A stretch of DNA of 64,000 bases from Pseudomonas fluorescens (GCF_902498065.1 NZ_CABVIR010000005.1:1-64000), one strand, 5' to 3'. Positions 8,490 to 16,846 are shown, numbered from the stretch's first letter. The notes: generated by a model not told the origin, from the sequence alone. A program made the numbers and translations.

Positions 8490-8932
8490 TGCGGGGCCTC
8501 GGTCACCAGCCCGAGATGACTGACGCCGCCCTGCTGCAACGCCGCCATGGCCGCGACGACGCTGCCGTAACCGGCATCCTTGTCGGCTCGGATGTAAACC
8601 TGGGTGTCGTGGCGCTCGGCGACGATGTTCGCCACCTTCACGCGCATGTCGTCGAGGGTCACAGCGCTGTCAGTCTGGTGTTGAGTGTCGAGTTCACCAC
8701 CAAGGTTCCAGTAGTAACCGCCCTCGGCCTTCACCGACAGCGTGAGAATCTGCTGACGGCTGTCAGAGGCCAGGGCTTCACTGGCGACCTTGGGCAGCTC
8801 GATCTTCACGCCTTGGGTGAGCATCGGCGCGGTGACCATGAAAATCACCAGCAGCACCAACATCACGTCGATGTACGGCACCACGTTCATTTCGGCTTTG
8901 GGTCCGTGCTTGCGTTGCGGTTTGATCAGCAT
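8486..8932 (-). CDS. exbD: ExbD, biopolymer transport protein
   Basis: ExbD is the peptidoglycan-facing subunit of the ExbB-ExbD proton motor. The 148-residue protein has the short cytoplasmic start (KPQRKHGPKAEMNVVPYIDVMLVLLVIFMV), where the Asp in PYIDVMLVLL is the conserved proton-path residue, then a periplasmic domain (QQILTLSVKAEGGYYWNLGG, VYIRADKDAGYGSVV). A GTG at 8938 is in frame but only about one base from the GAGGAG ribosome site; ATG 8932 gives seven-base spacing and is preferred. The gap to exbB is 13 bases and the stop overlaps tonB. Confidence 0.92.
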   Translation of the reverse strand: MLIKPQRKHGPKAEMNVVPYIDVMLVLLVIFMVTAPMLTQGVKIELPKVASEALASDSRQQILTLSVKAEGGYYWNLGGELDTQHQTDSAVTLDDMRVKVANIVAERHDTQVYIRADKDAGYGSVVAAMAALQQGGVSHLGLVTEAPQ

Positions 8933-8945
8933 GTTCACGCTCCTC

Positions 8946-9647
8946 TCAGGCGGCGACGGCCAGGTTCATCGGTGTGCCGTGCAGCGTGCGATGCAGGCGC
9001 ACTTGCAGCTCATTGCCGAAGGCGTAATAGCGAGTGAGCAACGTCTGGCTGCGGGAGGAAAAGCGGTTATAGGCAATCACCGCCGGAATCGCCGCAAACA
9101 GGCCGATGGCCGTGGCGATCAGCGCCTCGGCGATGCCTGGCGCCACGGTCGACAGCGTGGCTTGCTGCACCTGGGACAGGCCGAGGAAGGAATTCATGAT
9201 CCCCCACACCGTGCCGAACAGGCCGATGTAAGGGCTGACCGAGCCGACCGTCGCGAGGAACTGCAAGCCTTTCTCCAGCTGCACTTCCTGCTCGCTGATC
9301 GCCACATAGAGCGCACGCTCCACCCCTTCGAGCACCACGTCGGCGGCGTTGCCCGGATGCTGGTTGAGATGATTGAACTCGTGAAGCCCTGCATGAAAAA
9401 TCGGCTCCACGCCGCTCTCGTTATGAGCCGTTTCCCGATACAGCGGCAGCAGGTCCGAAGCGCCGCGAAAGCGCTGCACAAAGGCATTCATCTGCCGTTC
9501 GCGCTGCTGTAACAAGCGACCGCGCTGGATGATCAGGTACCAACTGAGCAACGAGGCCAGCAACAGGGTGAGCATGACCGCCTTGACCAACAAACTGGCG
9601 TCGCTGATCAGCCCCCAGATTGTCATGTGTTCGAGCGTGGCCTGCAT
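8946..9647 (-). CDS. exbB: ExbB, MotA/TolQ/ExbB proton channel protein
   Basis: ExbB forms the pentameric inner-membrane ring that powers TonB. The 233-residue product has an N-terminal membrane helix (about 12-38, SDASLLVKAVMLTLLLASLLSWYLII), a cytoplasmic part, and the conserved pair of helices with LATVGSVSPYIGLFGTVWGI and PGIAEALIATAIGLFAAIPAVIAYN. ATG 9647 was chosen because AAGGAG stands eight bases before it; an in-frame start at 9671 would lie ahead of that site. First gene of exbB-exbD-tonB, 96 bases behind the phytase gene on the same strand and under a PhoB-like array. Confidence 0.93.
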   Translation of the reverse strand: MQATLEHMTIWGLISDASLLVKAVMLTLLLASLLSWYLIIQRGRLLQQRERQMNAFVQRFRGASDLLPLYRETAHNESGVEPIFHAGLHEFNHLNQHPGNAADVVLEGVERALYVAISEQEVQLEKGLQFLATVGSVSPYIGLFGTVWGIMNSFLGLSQVQQATLSTVAPGIAEALIATAIGLFAAIPAVIAYNRFSSRSQTLLTRYYAFGNELQVRLHRTLHGTPMNLAVAA

Positions 9648-9703
9648 GGTGAAACTCCTTATCTGAAGCACTCGGGCCGTCGATGCGCGACGGCTGCCGA
9701 GCT

Positions 9704-9737
9704 ATTGGATGAAAGTGGGATGACACGTTGATGACAG
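9704..9737 (-). promoter_or_regulatory. PhoB box array and -10 upstream of exbB
   Basis: Read on the minus strand, CTGTCAT (9737-9731), GTGTCAT (9726-9720) and CTTTCAT (9715-9709) are three direct heptamers with an 11-base period, matching the PhoB half-site CTGTCAT at 7, 6 and 6 of 7 positions. A possible -10, TCCAAT (9709-9704), stands 10 bases after the first pair, the spacing usual at PhoB promoters. The predicted start is about 50 bases before exbB. Confidence 0.65.
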
Positions 9738-9743
9738 GCCGGT

Positions 9744-11657
9744 TCAGGGCAGATTCAGGGCTTGAGTGACCTGCGCCCAGGGCACGAACTTGAAGTTTTG
9801 CGTCTGCTCGGGCATGCGTTTGCGGCCGTCCTGCACCACCAGCAAGCCTTGGCTCCAGGGTCCGCCGAGGTTCACCGAGGTGACTTCCAGGCCATCGGTT
9901 TCCGACGCGCCATCGATGCCCAGTGCCGCGTTCAGACCGACGCGAAAGGCGCCACGCGAGGCGAACGGTGGCTCGGCGTCCAGCACCAGGTAACTGTCGT
10001 TGCCTTGACTTGAGATCACCAGATAGTCACGCGCCGCGCTTTGGTACAGCGCCAGACCTTCAACATCGGCATGCAGTTGCGACCCGACCTTGATCACGCT
10101 GGTCAATGTCGCCGGTTGATCGGCGCGGGCATCCACCGCCCACACGCCGACATCTTCTTCACCGAGAAACAGTCGCTGGCGCTGGTCATCGGCCACGCAA
10201 CCTTCTGGCTGGCTGTCGACCTTGAACTGGCGCACCAGCTCACCTTGCACACTGCCGTTCGGCGCGCTCAGGCGGTATTGCAGGAACGTTCCGTCCTTGC
10301 CATTGGCGATTGCGTAGAGCTCGCCACTCGCTGGCTGAAACAGGCAGATGCCGTAGATTTCCTTGAGCGGCGTGGGGATCTCGCCGGCTTCACGCAGCTC
10401 GCCGCTCTGGCGGTCGATGCTGAACAGGCTGAGGCTGTTGCGATCGCGGTTGCTGGCGACAGCGAGGTCGACGGTGTGTGCGCCAAGTTTGAAATTCGGC
10501 CGCAGGTCGACGTTGTTCAGGCGCCCGACCGGCAACTCCTGCAACAACTTGCCTTGCAGGTCATACGCCAGCAATCCCTGCTTTTTGTTGGTGCCGAGTA
10601 CGCGACTCAAAGAGGGTTGCTGCGGATGAATCCAGATCGCCGGATCGTCTGCCGCATCGCCCTGACGCCCCACCGGGTCGCTCTGGCTGAGCGCTTTTAC
10701 GTTCGCCAGCACTGGCGCCAAGGGCACCGCCGTCGGCTGCCAGTTCAGTTCGCCCTGATACAGACGACCGTCGTCATCGTCGCGCAGCAGGATTTGCAGG
10801 CCTTTATCGGTCTGGCGCAGGGCAAGGTTTTCCGGCTCCTTCAAACCTGACAGCGCCACACTGCCCTCAGCCGTCCAGCGTTCGCCTTGTTGTTGATAGA
10901 CATGCAGCTGCGCCGCTTTCGGATCCAGCGCAACGATGCCACCCGGCAGCAATGCCATGGCGCCTGCGGTTTTCTTGATCGCGCCGAACGGTTCGCGCAT
11001 CGCCACCGGGCTGCGCGTGACATCCCCTTCGGGATGCGCCGGATACGCCCACCAACCGACGTTTTCCTCGTTGACCACCAACTGATTGGCGCCGTCATCG
11101 ACCTGACAATCCGTGGCCGAAGGTGGCAGCGGCACACCGCGTACCCGTTGTGGTTGCGGGTTCAGCGCTGCGCCGTTGCCCACCAGCCATTGCTCGCCCT
11201 TGCCCTCCTCGCCCACCAGAAACAGGAACAGGTTGCTGGCTTCGTCGCGATACAGGCACAGACCGTTGACCGGGTAATCCCGCGTCGGCAGATACACCGG
11301 CTGACCCCACATGCGCTTGCCCGGATCAAGGCTGACCAGCAGCGCTTGCTGACGACTGTTATCGAGGCTGGCGACCAGTATCTGTTGGCCGGCGACGCGA
11401 CTGTCGACGCCACTGAACGATCCCTTCAAACGCGCCAGCTCCTGGCCTTGTGCATCGAGTTGCAGCAAGCCGTCACGCTCGCTGGCAGCCAGGCGTTCGG
11501 TGCCTTGGGTACCCGGCAGAAACGCCACGGCATCGACCGACAGATTGGCTGCCCAGGGTGTCAGGGTCAGGCTTGGCGCAGCCGCCAGTACCGGGCCGGC
11601 GGCCAGGCTGATCAGTACGGCCAGCCAGTGGTGCTTGGATGGAAACGAAATACTCAT
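9744..11657 (-). CDS. Beta-propeller phytase, tandem-domain type
   Basis: Beta-propeller (3-)phytases are calcium-dependent enzymes that release phosphate from phytate. The 637-residue protein has a signal peptide (1-26, cleavage near VLAAA). A first propeller-like half follows (about 30-310) without the full metal and substrate motifs, and then a canonical domain from about 335: DDPAIWIHP (337-345), LGTNKKQGLLAYDLQGK, NNVDLR (381-386), EIYGICLFQ, QPEGCVADD, GEEDVGVWAV, DVEGLALY and GNDSYLVLD. Tandem forms with a weak first domain are known in the family. It lies 74 bases behind the receptor gene and is probably cotranscribed from the PhoB-type promoter at 14336. Likely periplasmic or exported. 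Other propeller hydrolases are possible but fit less well. Confidence 0.85.
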   Translation of the reverse strand: MSISFPSKHHWLAVLISLAAGPVLAAAPSLTLTPWAANLSVDAVAFLPGTQGTERLAASERDGLLQLDAQGQELARLKGSFSGVDSRVAGQQILVASLDNSRQQALLVSLDPGKRMWGQPVYLPTRDYPVNGLCLYRDEASNLFLFLVGEEGKGEQWLVGNGAALNPQPQRVRGVPLPPSATDCQVDDGANQLVVNEENVGWWAYPAHPEGDVTRSPVAMREPFGAIKKTAGAMALLPGGIVALDPKAAQLHVYQQQGERWTAEGSVALSGLKEPENLALRQTDKGLQILLRDDDDGRLYQGELNWQPTAVPLAPVLANVKALSQSDPVGRQGDAADDPAIWIHPQQPSLSRVLGTNKKQGLLAYDLQGKLLQELPVGRLNNVDLRPNFKLGAHTVDLAVASNRDRNSLSLFSIDRQSGELREAGEIPTPLKEIYGICLFQPASGELYAIANGKDGTFLQYRLSAPNGSVQGELVRQFKVDSQPEGCVADDQRQRLFLGEEDVGVWAVDARADQPATLTSVIKVGSQLHADVEGLALYQSAARDYLVISSQGNDSYLVLDAEPPFASRGAFRVGLNAALGIDGASETDGLEVTSVNLGGPWSQGLLVVQDGRKRMPEQTQNFKFVPWAQVTQALNLP

Positions 11658-11686
11658 GAAAGTCCTTGTCGTGAAATCGTGCGACG

Positions 11687-11716
11687 GCCATCACCGGCGA
11701 GCCGGCTCCTACAGAA
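11687..11716. repeat. REP-type element between receptor and phytase genes
   Basis: The stretch contains CACCGGCGAGCCGGCTCC followed by TACAG, the familiar Pseudomonas REP form with a CCGG-CGAG-CCGG core. It lies in the 74-base gap between the receptor and phytase genes and could form an mRNA hairpin. Confidence 0.6.
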
Positions 11717-11731
11717 GCGATGGGCATGGGT

Positions 11732-14260
11732 TTAGAAATGGGTGAAGGTCAGGCCGAGCTTGTAGGTCGGGCCGTATTCTTCGTACTGGCCGTTATAGGA
11801 TCGGTGGCCGGTGTAGACGAAATACGGCTCGTCGGTGAGGTTCTGCGCCTCGAAGCTGACCTGCAGGTTCTTGGTCAGCGAGTAACGGGCGCTGAAGTCG
11901 ATAAAGGTCTGGGCATCGACGTGGAGGTCGTGGGCCTTGTCGTTGATCGAGGCCAGCTCATAGAGGTAATCCGATTTGTAGTTGGCCGACAGACGCAGGC
12001 TCAGCTTGTCGTCTTCCCAGCCGAGCATCAGGTTGCCGACCGTGTCGGACTGGTTGGGCAAATCGATGCTGCGTTTGCGGTTGACGCCACTGGCGGAGTC
12101 GAAGCCTTTGATCTCGGCATCGGAACGACTGAAGGTGGTATTGGCGCCAATCAGCAGGCCGTTCCAGGGCGCCGGCAGCCAGTCGAATTTCTGTGAGTAC
12201 GCCAGTTCCAGGCCATAGAGTTTGGCGCTGTCGCCGTTGGCGAAGGTGTGAGCCTCGGTGAAATCGACCCACGCACCGGTGCCGGCCAGGTCGGTGTTGT
12301 AGACGAAGTTCTGGATGTCCTTGTAGAACACGAACGCCGAGACGGTACCGGCGCGCCCCATGTAGTGCTCGATGCCGAGGTCGAGGTTGCTCGATTCCAG
12401 CGGTTTGAGGTCCGGGTTGCCGAAGGTGGCCTCGTCATCGTCGATGACAAACCCCGGCGCCAATTGGCCGAAGGTCGGGCGCACCACGGATTTGGTCCAG
12501 GCCGCGCGCACCTGGGTGTTCTTGCCCAGTTGATAGCGTGCATGCAGCCCCGGCAGCCAATGGTGATAACGGCGTTTGGTCTCGGTGGACTCGAACGCGC
12601 CATCCGTCACGCCGGTGCCCCTGGCTTCGAACTCGGTGCCCTCGTAGCGCAGGCCGGCGATGAAGCGCCAGTCGTCGATATCGATCGTGTTCATCAGGTA
12701 GCCGGCGTTGATGTCTTCGCTGATCTTGAAGTCGTTGACCCGCGATTCGGCCTCGTCGTAGAAGTCCGCCTGATTCAGGCCGCCGATCAACTGCTTGATC
12801 GCGCTGCCACTGATGCCCGGACCGAACTGGCCCAGACGGTAGTCGACGTTACCCTTCTTGAATTTCGTCAGGTTGAGCTGCTCGTCACTGAACCCCAGAT
12901 CGTCGAAGTCTTCATAGACCCAGGCGTCGAGATCGTTGTCCTTGTTGCGCCGGCTGACCTTGCCGCCGAATTTGACCTGAGACGCATAGCCTTTGAAGTC
13001 GTAGTCGCGGGCGAGGTCCAGGCGCAGGTTTTTCTCGGTGTCGGTGGTTTTCTGTTTTTCCCAGTCGACTTTGTCGAGGCTGAAGTTGTTCGGGTCATAG
13101 AAGGCCTGGCCGATGATCGGCCGGGGTTTGTCATTGTCGTAGAAGCCGGTGTTGGCGAAATCGTCAATGCCGGTGAACGCCGCGTTGGCGATGTGGCCGG
13201 GGCTGTCTTCGCTGGAGCGGCTGTAACCGGCCTGGCCGCTGAGCGTCCAGAGACCGAACATGCGCTCGCCGCCGAACACATAGGACTGGATTTCCTGGGT
13301 CTCTTCACGTTGCTTGAGCTTGCGCGAACCTTCGGCATCACCCAACTCACCCGCGGCCTGCGGATCGGCGAATTCGAGGCTGGTAGAGTTGCGCGTTTCG
13401 CTGTCCTTGTAGCGGCTGTAGAGCGTGCGCAGGTAATAGCTGCTGAGGTCATCGGGTTTGTAATCGAAGTTCAGGCCGCCGCCGGCGCGTTCGCGGCTGA
13501 TGTCGTAATCACGCTGTTCGAACTCCTCAAGTTTGGCGCCCTGCGCGAAATCCCAGGCACCGCCGGTTTCGACGTTGTCGGAACCGAAGTCGCGCTTCTG
13601 CCAGCTCAGTGCGGCGGCGACACCGAAGTTGTCGATGCCGTCGCCGAGGCTGAAACGGTCACTGATGGCGCCGGAAAACTTCGGGCTGGTCTGGTGGGAG
13701 TTCTTGTCGTAACTGGCTTCGCTGCTGCCGGTGTAGAACAGGCCATGGTGATCGAATGCCGAGAGGCTTTTCACATCGACGGTGCCGCCCAGGGAGTTGG
13801 CGTCCATGTCCGGGGTCAGGGTCTTGATCACCGACAGTGACTGCACCAGCTCCGAAGGCAACACGTCGAGGGCGACGGCGCGGCGTTCGCTTTCCGGCGA
13901 CGGCACCAGCGTACCGTTGATGGTCACGCTGTTGAGGTCCGGCCCCAGACCGCGCACGCTGACGAACCGCCCTTCACCCTGATCTCGCTCGACGCTGATC
14001 CCCGGCAATCGCTGCACCGCTTCGGCCACGTTTTCGTCCGGCAGTTGCGCCACGCCGTCGGCATGTACCACGCTCTTGATGCTGTCGGAATTGCGTTGTT
14101 CCTTGAGTGCCTGGTCGATGCTCGCCGCCTGCCCCACCACTTCGACGTGCTCGGTGTTCGCTGCGGTTTCGGCGGCGCTCAGGCGCTCGCTGGCCATCGC
14201 CATGGCCAATGCGGTGAGCGTGAAGCTGACGAGCCCGGCGGTGCTGCTGCGCTGGTACAT
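11732..14260 (-). CDS. TonB-dependent outer-membrane receptor
   Basis: An 842-residue receptor: signal peptide (1-30), a TonB-box-like HVEVVG (38-43), a plug (SIKSVVHADGVAQLPDENVAEAVQRL region, then GISVERDQGEGRFVSVRGLG), and a long beta-barrel ending in the terminal aromatic KLGLTFTHF. The plug wording resembles the Xanthomonas/Caulobacter-type receptors (TIGR01782-like) often used for complex organic nutrients. ATG 14260 is preceded by GGGGGAGG; frames upstream are open to 14428 but have no ribosome site. The phytase gene follows and a PhoB box stands 76-93 bases before the start. Beta-propeller phytase genes are often next to such receptors, so uptake of phytate or its products is the likely role (inference). 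Confidence 0.9.
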   Translation of the reverse strand: MYQRSSTAGLVSFTLTALAMAMASERLSAAETAANTEHVEVVGQAASIDQALKEQRNSDSIKSVVHADGVAQLPDENVAEAVQRLPGISVERDQGEGRFVSVRGLGPDLNSVTINGTLVPSPESERRAVALDVLPSELVQSLSVIKTLTPDMDANSLGGTVDVKSLSAFDHHGLFYTGSSEASYDKNSHQTSPKFSGAISDRFSLGDGIDNFGVAAALSWQKRDFGSDNVETGGAWDFAQGAKLEEFEQRDYDISRERAGGGLNFDYKPDDLSSYYLRTLYSRYKDSETRNSTSLEFADPQAAGELGDAEGSRKLKQREETQEIQSYVFGGERMFGLWTLSGQAGYSRSSEDSPGHIANAAFTGIDDFANTGFYDNDKPRPIIGQAFYDPNNFSLDKVDWEKQKTTDTEKNLRLDLARDYDFKGYASQVKFGGKVSRRNKDNDLDAWVYEDFDDLGFSDEQLNLTKFKKGNVDYRLGQFGPGISGSAIKQLIGGLNQADFYDEAESRVNDFKISEDINAGYLMNTIDIDDWRFIAGLRYEGTEFEARGTGVTDGAFESTETKRRYHHWLPGLHARYQLGKNTQVRAAWTKSVVRPTFGQLAPGFVIDDDEATFGNPDLKPLESSNLDLGIEHYMGRAGTVSAFVFYKDIQNFVYNTDLAGTGAWVDFTEAHTFANGDSAKLYGLELAYSQKFDWLPAPWNGLLIGANTTFSRSDAEIKGFDSASGVNRKRSIDLPNQSDTVGNLMLGWEDDKLSLRLSANYKSDYLYELASINDKAHDLHVDAQTFIDFSARYSLTKNLQVSFEAQNLTDEPYFVYTGHRSYNGQYEEYGPTYKLGLTFTHF

Positions 14261-14319
14261 GATGGTCCTCCCCCAAGAGTCCGATAACGCCAGGCAAGTC
14301 GCCCGGCAACTGGGAGGGC

Positions 14320-14353
14320 ACGCTAGGGTCGGGGGATGACCGTTCTGTGACAG
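14320..14353 (-). promoter_or_regulatory. PhoB box and -10 upstream of the receptor gene
   Basis: On the minus strand CTGTCAC-AGAA-CGGTCAT (14353-14336) matches the two PhoB half-sites at 6 of 7 bases each with a four-base spacer. A -10-like TAGCGT (14325-14320) follows after 10 bases, the same distance as at exbB. It would drive the receptor-phytase unit under phosphate starvation. Confidence 0.6.
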
Positions 14354-14444
14354 GGGTTGGCGGCAAGTGCTGTAAACCGGGGTTTTGCCGGAGTTTGAGG
14401 GTAAAACTGAGCTGATTTGACCCGTCAACGCTGAACACTTGTTC

Positions 14445-14524
14445 GAGCTGGTTTGCCAGCGATGGCGTTCCCGACATTGCCGAAACGTTTGAGATTGATC
14501 GCCAGCAAGCCGGCGCCTACAAAA
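14445..14524. repeat. Inverted pair of REP elements
   Basis: GAGCTGGTTTGCCAGCGAT (14445-14463) and GATCGCCAGCAAGCCGGCG (14497-14515) are REP units in opposite orientation, 33 bases apart, in the space between the divergent receptor and GGDEF genes. Such pairs are typical of pseudomonad intergenic DNA. Confidence 0.65.
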
Positions 14525-14641
14525 ATGGCGTGACCGGGTGAGCTGATTCGACCCCTCACCTGCGTTTCAGCACAGTCACCCCGCTGTCACAAACATCTGG
14601 TGTGCTGACGCGCATTGCCTCTTCGCCAAAGGATTCCGGCC

Positions 14642-15556
14642 ATGTTCTCAGTGCTCAAACCCCATCGTTGGAAACTCGCCCTGCTGCTGTTGGCGGCGAA
14701 CGCGGGATTGCTGCTGCACTTGGCTTGTGGCGAGTTGAAAAGCGTCAGCGAATGGGTCTGGCTGGACATCATCGGCGAAGGCGGTTCCGCGCTGTTGGCA
14801 TTGGTCTGGCTGGGACTGGTGCTCAAGAGCCGCCCGGCCGGGCGCGTCACCAATTACCTCGCGCTCGGTTTGAGCGGGATCTTTTTCTCCTGGTGGATCG
14901 ACAGCCTCGACGAGTTCATCCGCCTGCCCGACAGCATCACCTGGGACCACTGGCTGGAGTCCGGTCCGATGCCGGTGGGCTTGATTCTGCTGACTATCGG
15001 CATCTATCACTGGCACCGCGAGCAACTGGCGATCAGCGCACAAATGGAGAAACGCGAAAAGCTCTTTCGCGAACACCGGCTGTTCGACAAGCTCACGCCA
15101 TTGGGCGGTGCCGACTACCTCAAGCGTCAGTTGACCGTCAGCCTTGAAGAAAGTCGGCGACAACAGCAGCCGTTGTCATTGCTGGCGCTGGACGTCGACA
15201 ATTTCACCGCCATCAATCAGACGTTCGGGCATGCTGAGGGCGACGCGGTGTTGCAGGCGCTGAGTCATTTGCTGCTGCTCAATCTGCGGCGCCAGGATTT
15301 GCTCTGCCGGCTGGCCGGCGACCGTTTCGTGGTGCTGCTGCCCAACACCGGCGAAAGCCAGGCACGGTTGCTGGCGCTGGAGCTGCAACAAGCGGTGCAA
15401 GGCTTGGCGCACAAAACCCGACAGCATGGCGAGCGCGTACACCTGTCGGCCAGCACCGCCGTGGTCATGGCGGTCAACGAGGCGCCGAATGCCCTGCTCA
15501 AACGTCTCAACCTCGCACTGGCCCGAGCCAAGCAGCCACTGGCGAAATCGGCCTGA
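14642..15556 (+). CDS. Membrane protein with degenerate GGDEF domain
   Basis: A 304-residue protein with about four membrane segments in the first 130 residues (for example LALLLLAANAGLLLHLACG and GPMPVGLILLTIGIYHWH), a linker helix and a C-terminal GGDEF fold (about 165-300: LSLLALDVDNFTAINQTFGHAEGD-type start). Diguanylate cyclases make cyclic di-GMP with the loop GG(D/E)EF; here the loop is AGDRF (225-229), so the catalytic acid is replaced by Arg and activity is doubtful. AAAGGA lies seven bases before ATG 14642. The AraC gene starts 9 bases behind the stop, which suggests a sensor-regulator pair. It may be a receptor or scaffold rather than an enzyme (inference). Confidence 0.8.
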   Translation: MFSVLKPHRWKLALLLLAANAGLLLHLACGELKSVSEWVWLDIIGEGGSALLALVWLGLVLKSRPAGRVTNYLALGLSGIFFSWWIDSLDEFIRLPDSITWDHWLESGPMPVGLILLTIGIYHWHREQLAISAQMEKREKLFREHRLFDKLTPLGGADYLKRQLTVSLEESRRQQQPLSLLALDVDNFTAINQTFGHAEGDAVLQALSHLLLLNLRRQDLLCRLAGDRFVVLLPNTGESQARLLALELQQAVQGLAHKTRQHGERVHLSASTAVVMAVNEAPNALLKRLNLALARAKQPLAKSA

Positions 15557-15565
15557 GGCGCGCTC

Positions 15566-16597
15566 ATGACCCTGAAAACCACATGGTACGAAACCGACAG
15601 CCGCTTCATTCCCGGGCATTACCAGCCCGCGACCCTGATCGACCTTGCGCTGTCCCGGGACATCGACAGCCATCGCCTGCTGCGCGGGACCGGCCTGTTC
15701 CATGACGACATCCTCGCCGGCCAGACCCGCCTCAGCCCGCAGCAGTTTTTCGGCCTGATCAGCAACGGCCGACGCTTGCTGGACGCCGACGACAGCAGCT
15801 TCCTTTTCGGCCAGCGCTTGCTGCCGGGGCATTACGGCCCGGCGAGCCACGCCTTGCGCCATGCGCAAAACCTGCACCAGGCCCTCGACACGCTGGTTCA
15901 GCAACAGGCACTGCTCAGCCCGTTAGCGACGCCACGGTGGGTGCTGGATGACAAACATGCCTGGTTGTATTGGCTGGACAGCTGCGGCGCAGGCGAACAA
16001 TGGCGCTTTCTGCTGGAGGCGAGCATGACGTCGCTGGTGGCCATGAGTCGGGCAATGAGCGGCCAGCGTTTGCCGTGGGAGTGCAGTTTCAGCCATGCCG
16101 AGCCGCGCTATGTCGAGCAATACTGGGTGCATTTGGGCGAGCACACGCAGTTCAAACGCCCACTCGACCTGATGCGCATCCCACGGGAATATCTCGCGCT
16201 TGCCTGGCCTGGCGCAGCAGCCACCGCCGGCCAGGTCGCCCGCCAGGAAGCTCAAGGGCAAATCGATCAACTGGGCTTTACCTCAAGCTTTGTCGATTGC
16301 CTTTATCGCTACCTGCAAACCCATGTACGACAGACCCCAAGCCTCGAACAGGCCGCCATGGCCTTCGCCATGAGCCCGGCCACGCTCAAGCGCAAACTGC
16401 AAAAACACGACACCGGTTTTCAGCAACAGGTAGACCTGGTGCGCAAGCACGTGGCGCTGTACCTGTATCAGATCAAGGGGTTCAGCAACGAAGAGGTCGC
16501 GGAGTACCTTAGCTTCAACGATGCGGCAAATTTTCGGCGCTCGTTCAAACGCTGGACAGGCAGTACACCCAACCTGATTCGGCAGCTCTTCAGTTGA
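15566..16597 (+). CDS. AraC-family transcriptional regulator
   Basis: A 343-residue regulator. The N-terminal about 200 residues match the arabinose-binding-like domain found in OruR/ArgR-type members (LSRDIDSHRLLRGTGLF, then LSPQQFFGLISNGRRLL), and the last about 100 carry two helix-turn-helix motifs: MSPATLKRKLQKHDTGFQQQ and FSNEEVAEYLSFNDAANFRR, followed by FKRWTGSTPN. It is nine bases behind the GGDEF gene, with GAGG overlapping that stop as ribosome site. Ligand and targets cannot be read from the sequence. Confidence 0.88.
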   Translation: MTLKTTWYETDSRFIPGHYQPATLIDLALSRDIDSHRLLRGTGLFHDDILAGQTRLSPQQFFGLISNGRRLLDADDSSFLFGQRLLPGHYGPASHALRHAQNLHQALDTLVQQQALLSPLATPRWVLDDKHAWLYWLDSCGAGEQWRFLLEASMTSLVAMSRAMSGQRLPWECSFSHAEPRYVEQYWVHLGEHTQFKRPLDLMRIPREYLALAWPGAAATAGQVARQEAQGQIDQLGFTSSFVDCLYRYLQTHVRQTPSLEQAAMAFAMSPATLKRKLQKHDTGFQQQVDLVRKHVALYLYQIKGFSNEEVAEYLSFNDAANFRRSFKRWTGSTPNLIRQLFS

Positions 16598-16617
16598 GAG
16601 ACGGCATGTCAGGCATG

Positions 16618-16644
16618 AAAAAGCCCAACCTGAAAAGGTTGGGC
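16618..16644 (-). terminator. Intrinsic terminator of the small minus-strand gene
   Basis: GCCCAACCT-GAAA-AGGTTGGGC is a perfect nine-base stem with a four-base loop. On the minus strand it is followed by five T residues, so it ends transcription of the gene at 16652-16846. It also lies 20 bases behind the AraC stop but has no T-run on that strand. Confidence 0.8.
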
Positions 16645-16651
16645 CTGATCA

Positions 16652-16846
16652 CTATTGTCGGCTGTCCATCATTTTGTCGGCGAGCGCCTTGGCTCTTTCA
16701 ATCAACAGATTCTGCCTGTCCTCATGAGTGGCGCCTCCCACCACCGGTGCCGTCAGATTGCTTTCCGCAATCAGCGCAGCGCAGAAGTATTGATCCCAGA
16801 CAGCTTTGTCCTCGGACGTCCGGCTGGTCATTCGGTCGGCAATCAT
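16652..16846 (-). CDS. Small hypothetical protein, 64 residues
   Basis: An acidic small protein, mostly helical by eye (ADRMTSRTSEDKAVWDQYF, then ERAKALADKMM), with no signal peptide or known motif. ATG 16846 has GGAGGAG about six bases upstream, and a strong terminator lies just behind the stop, so a real transcription unit is likely. I do not recognise the family. Confidence 0.6.
   Translation of the reverse strand: MIADRMTSRTSEDKAVWDQYFCAALIAESNLTAPVVGGATHEDRQNLLIERAKALADKMMDSRQ

Noticed and set aside
8936-8938. GTG 8938 as exbD start
   Set aside because: It lies about one base from the ribosome site, whereas ATG 8932 has proper spacing.
12248-13840. 530-residue open frame on the plus strand opposite the TonB-dependent receptor
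   Set aside because: Antisense shadow of a well-supported gene without ribosome site or motif.
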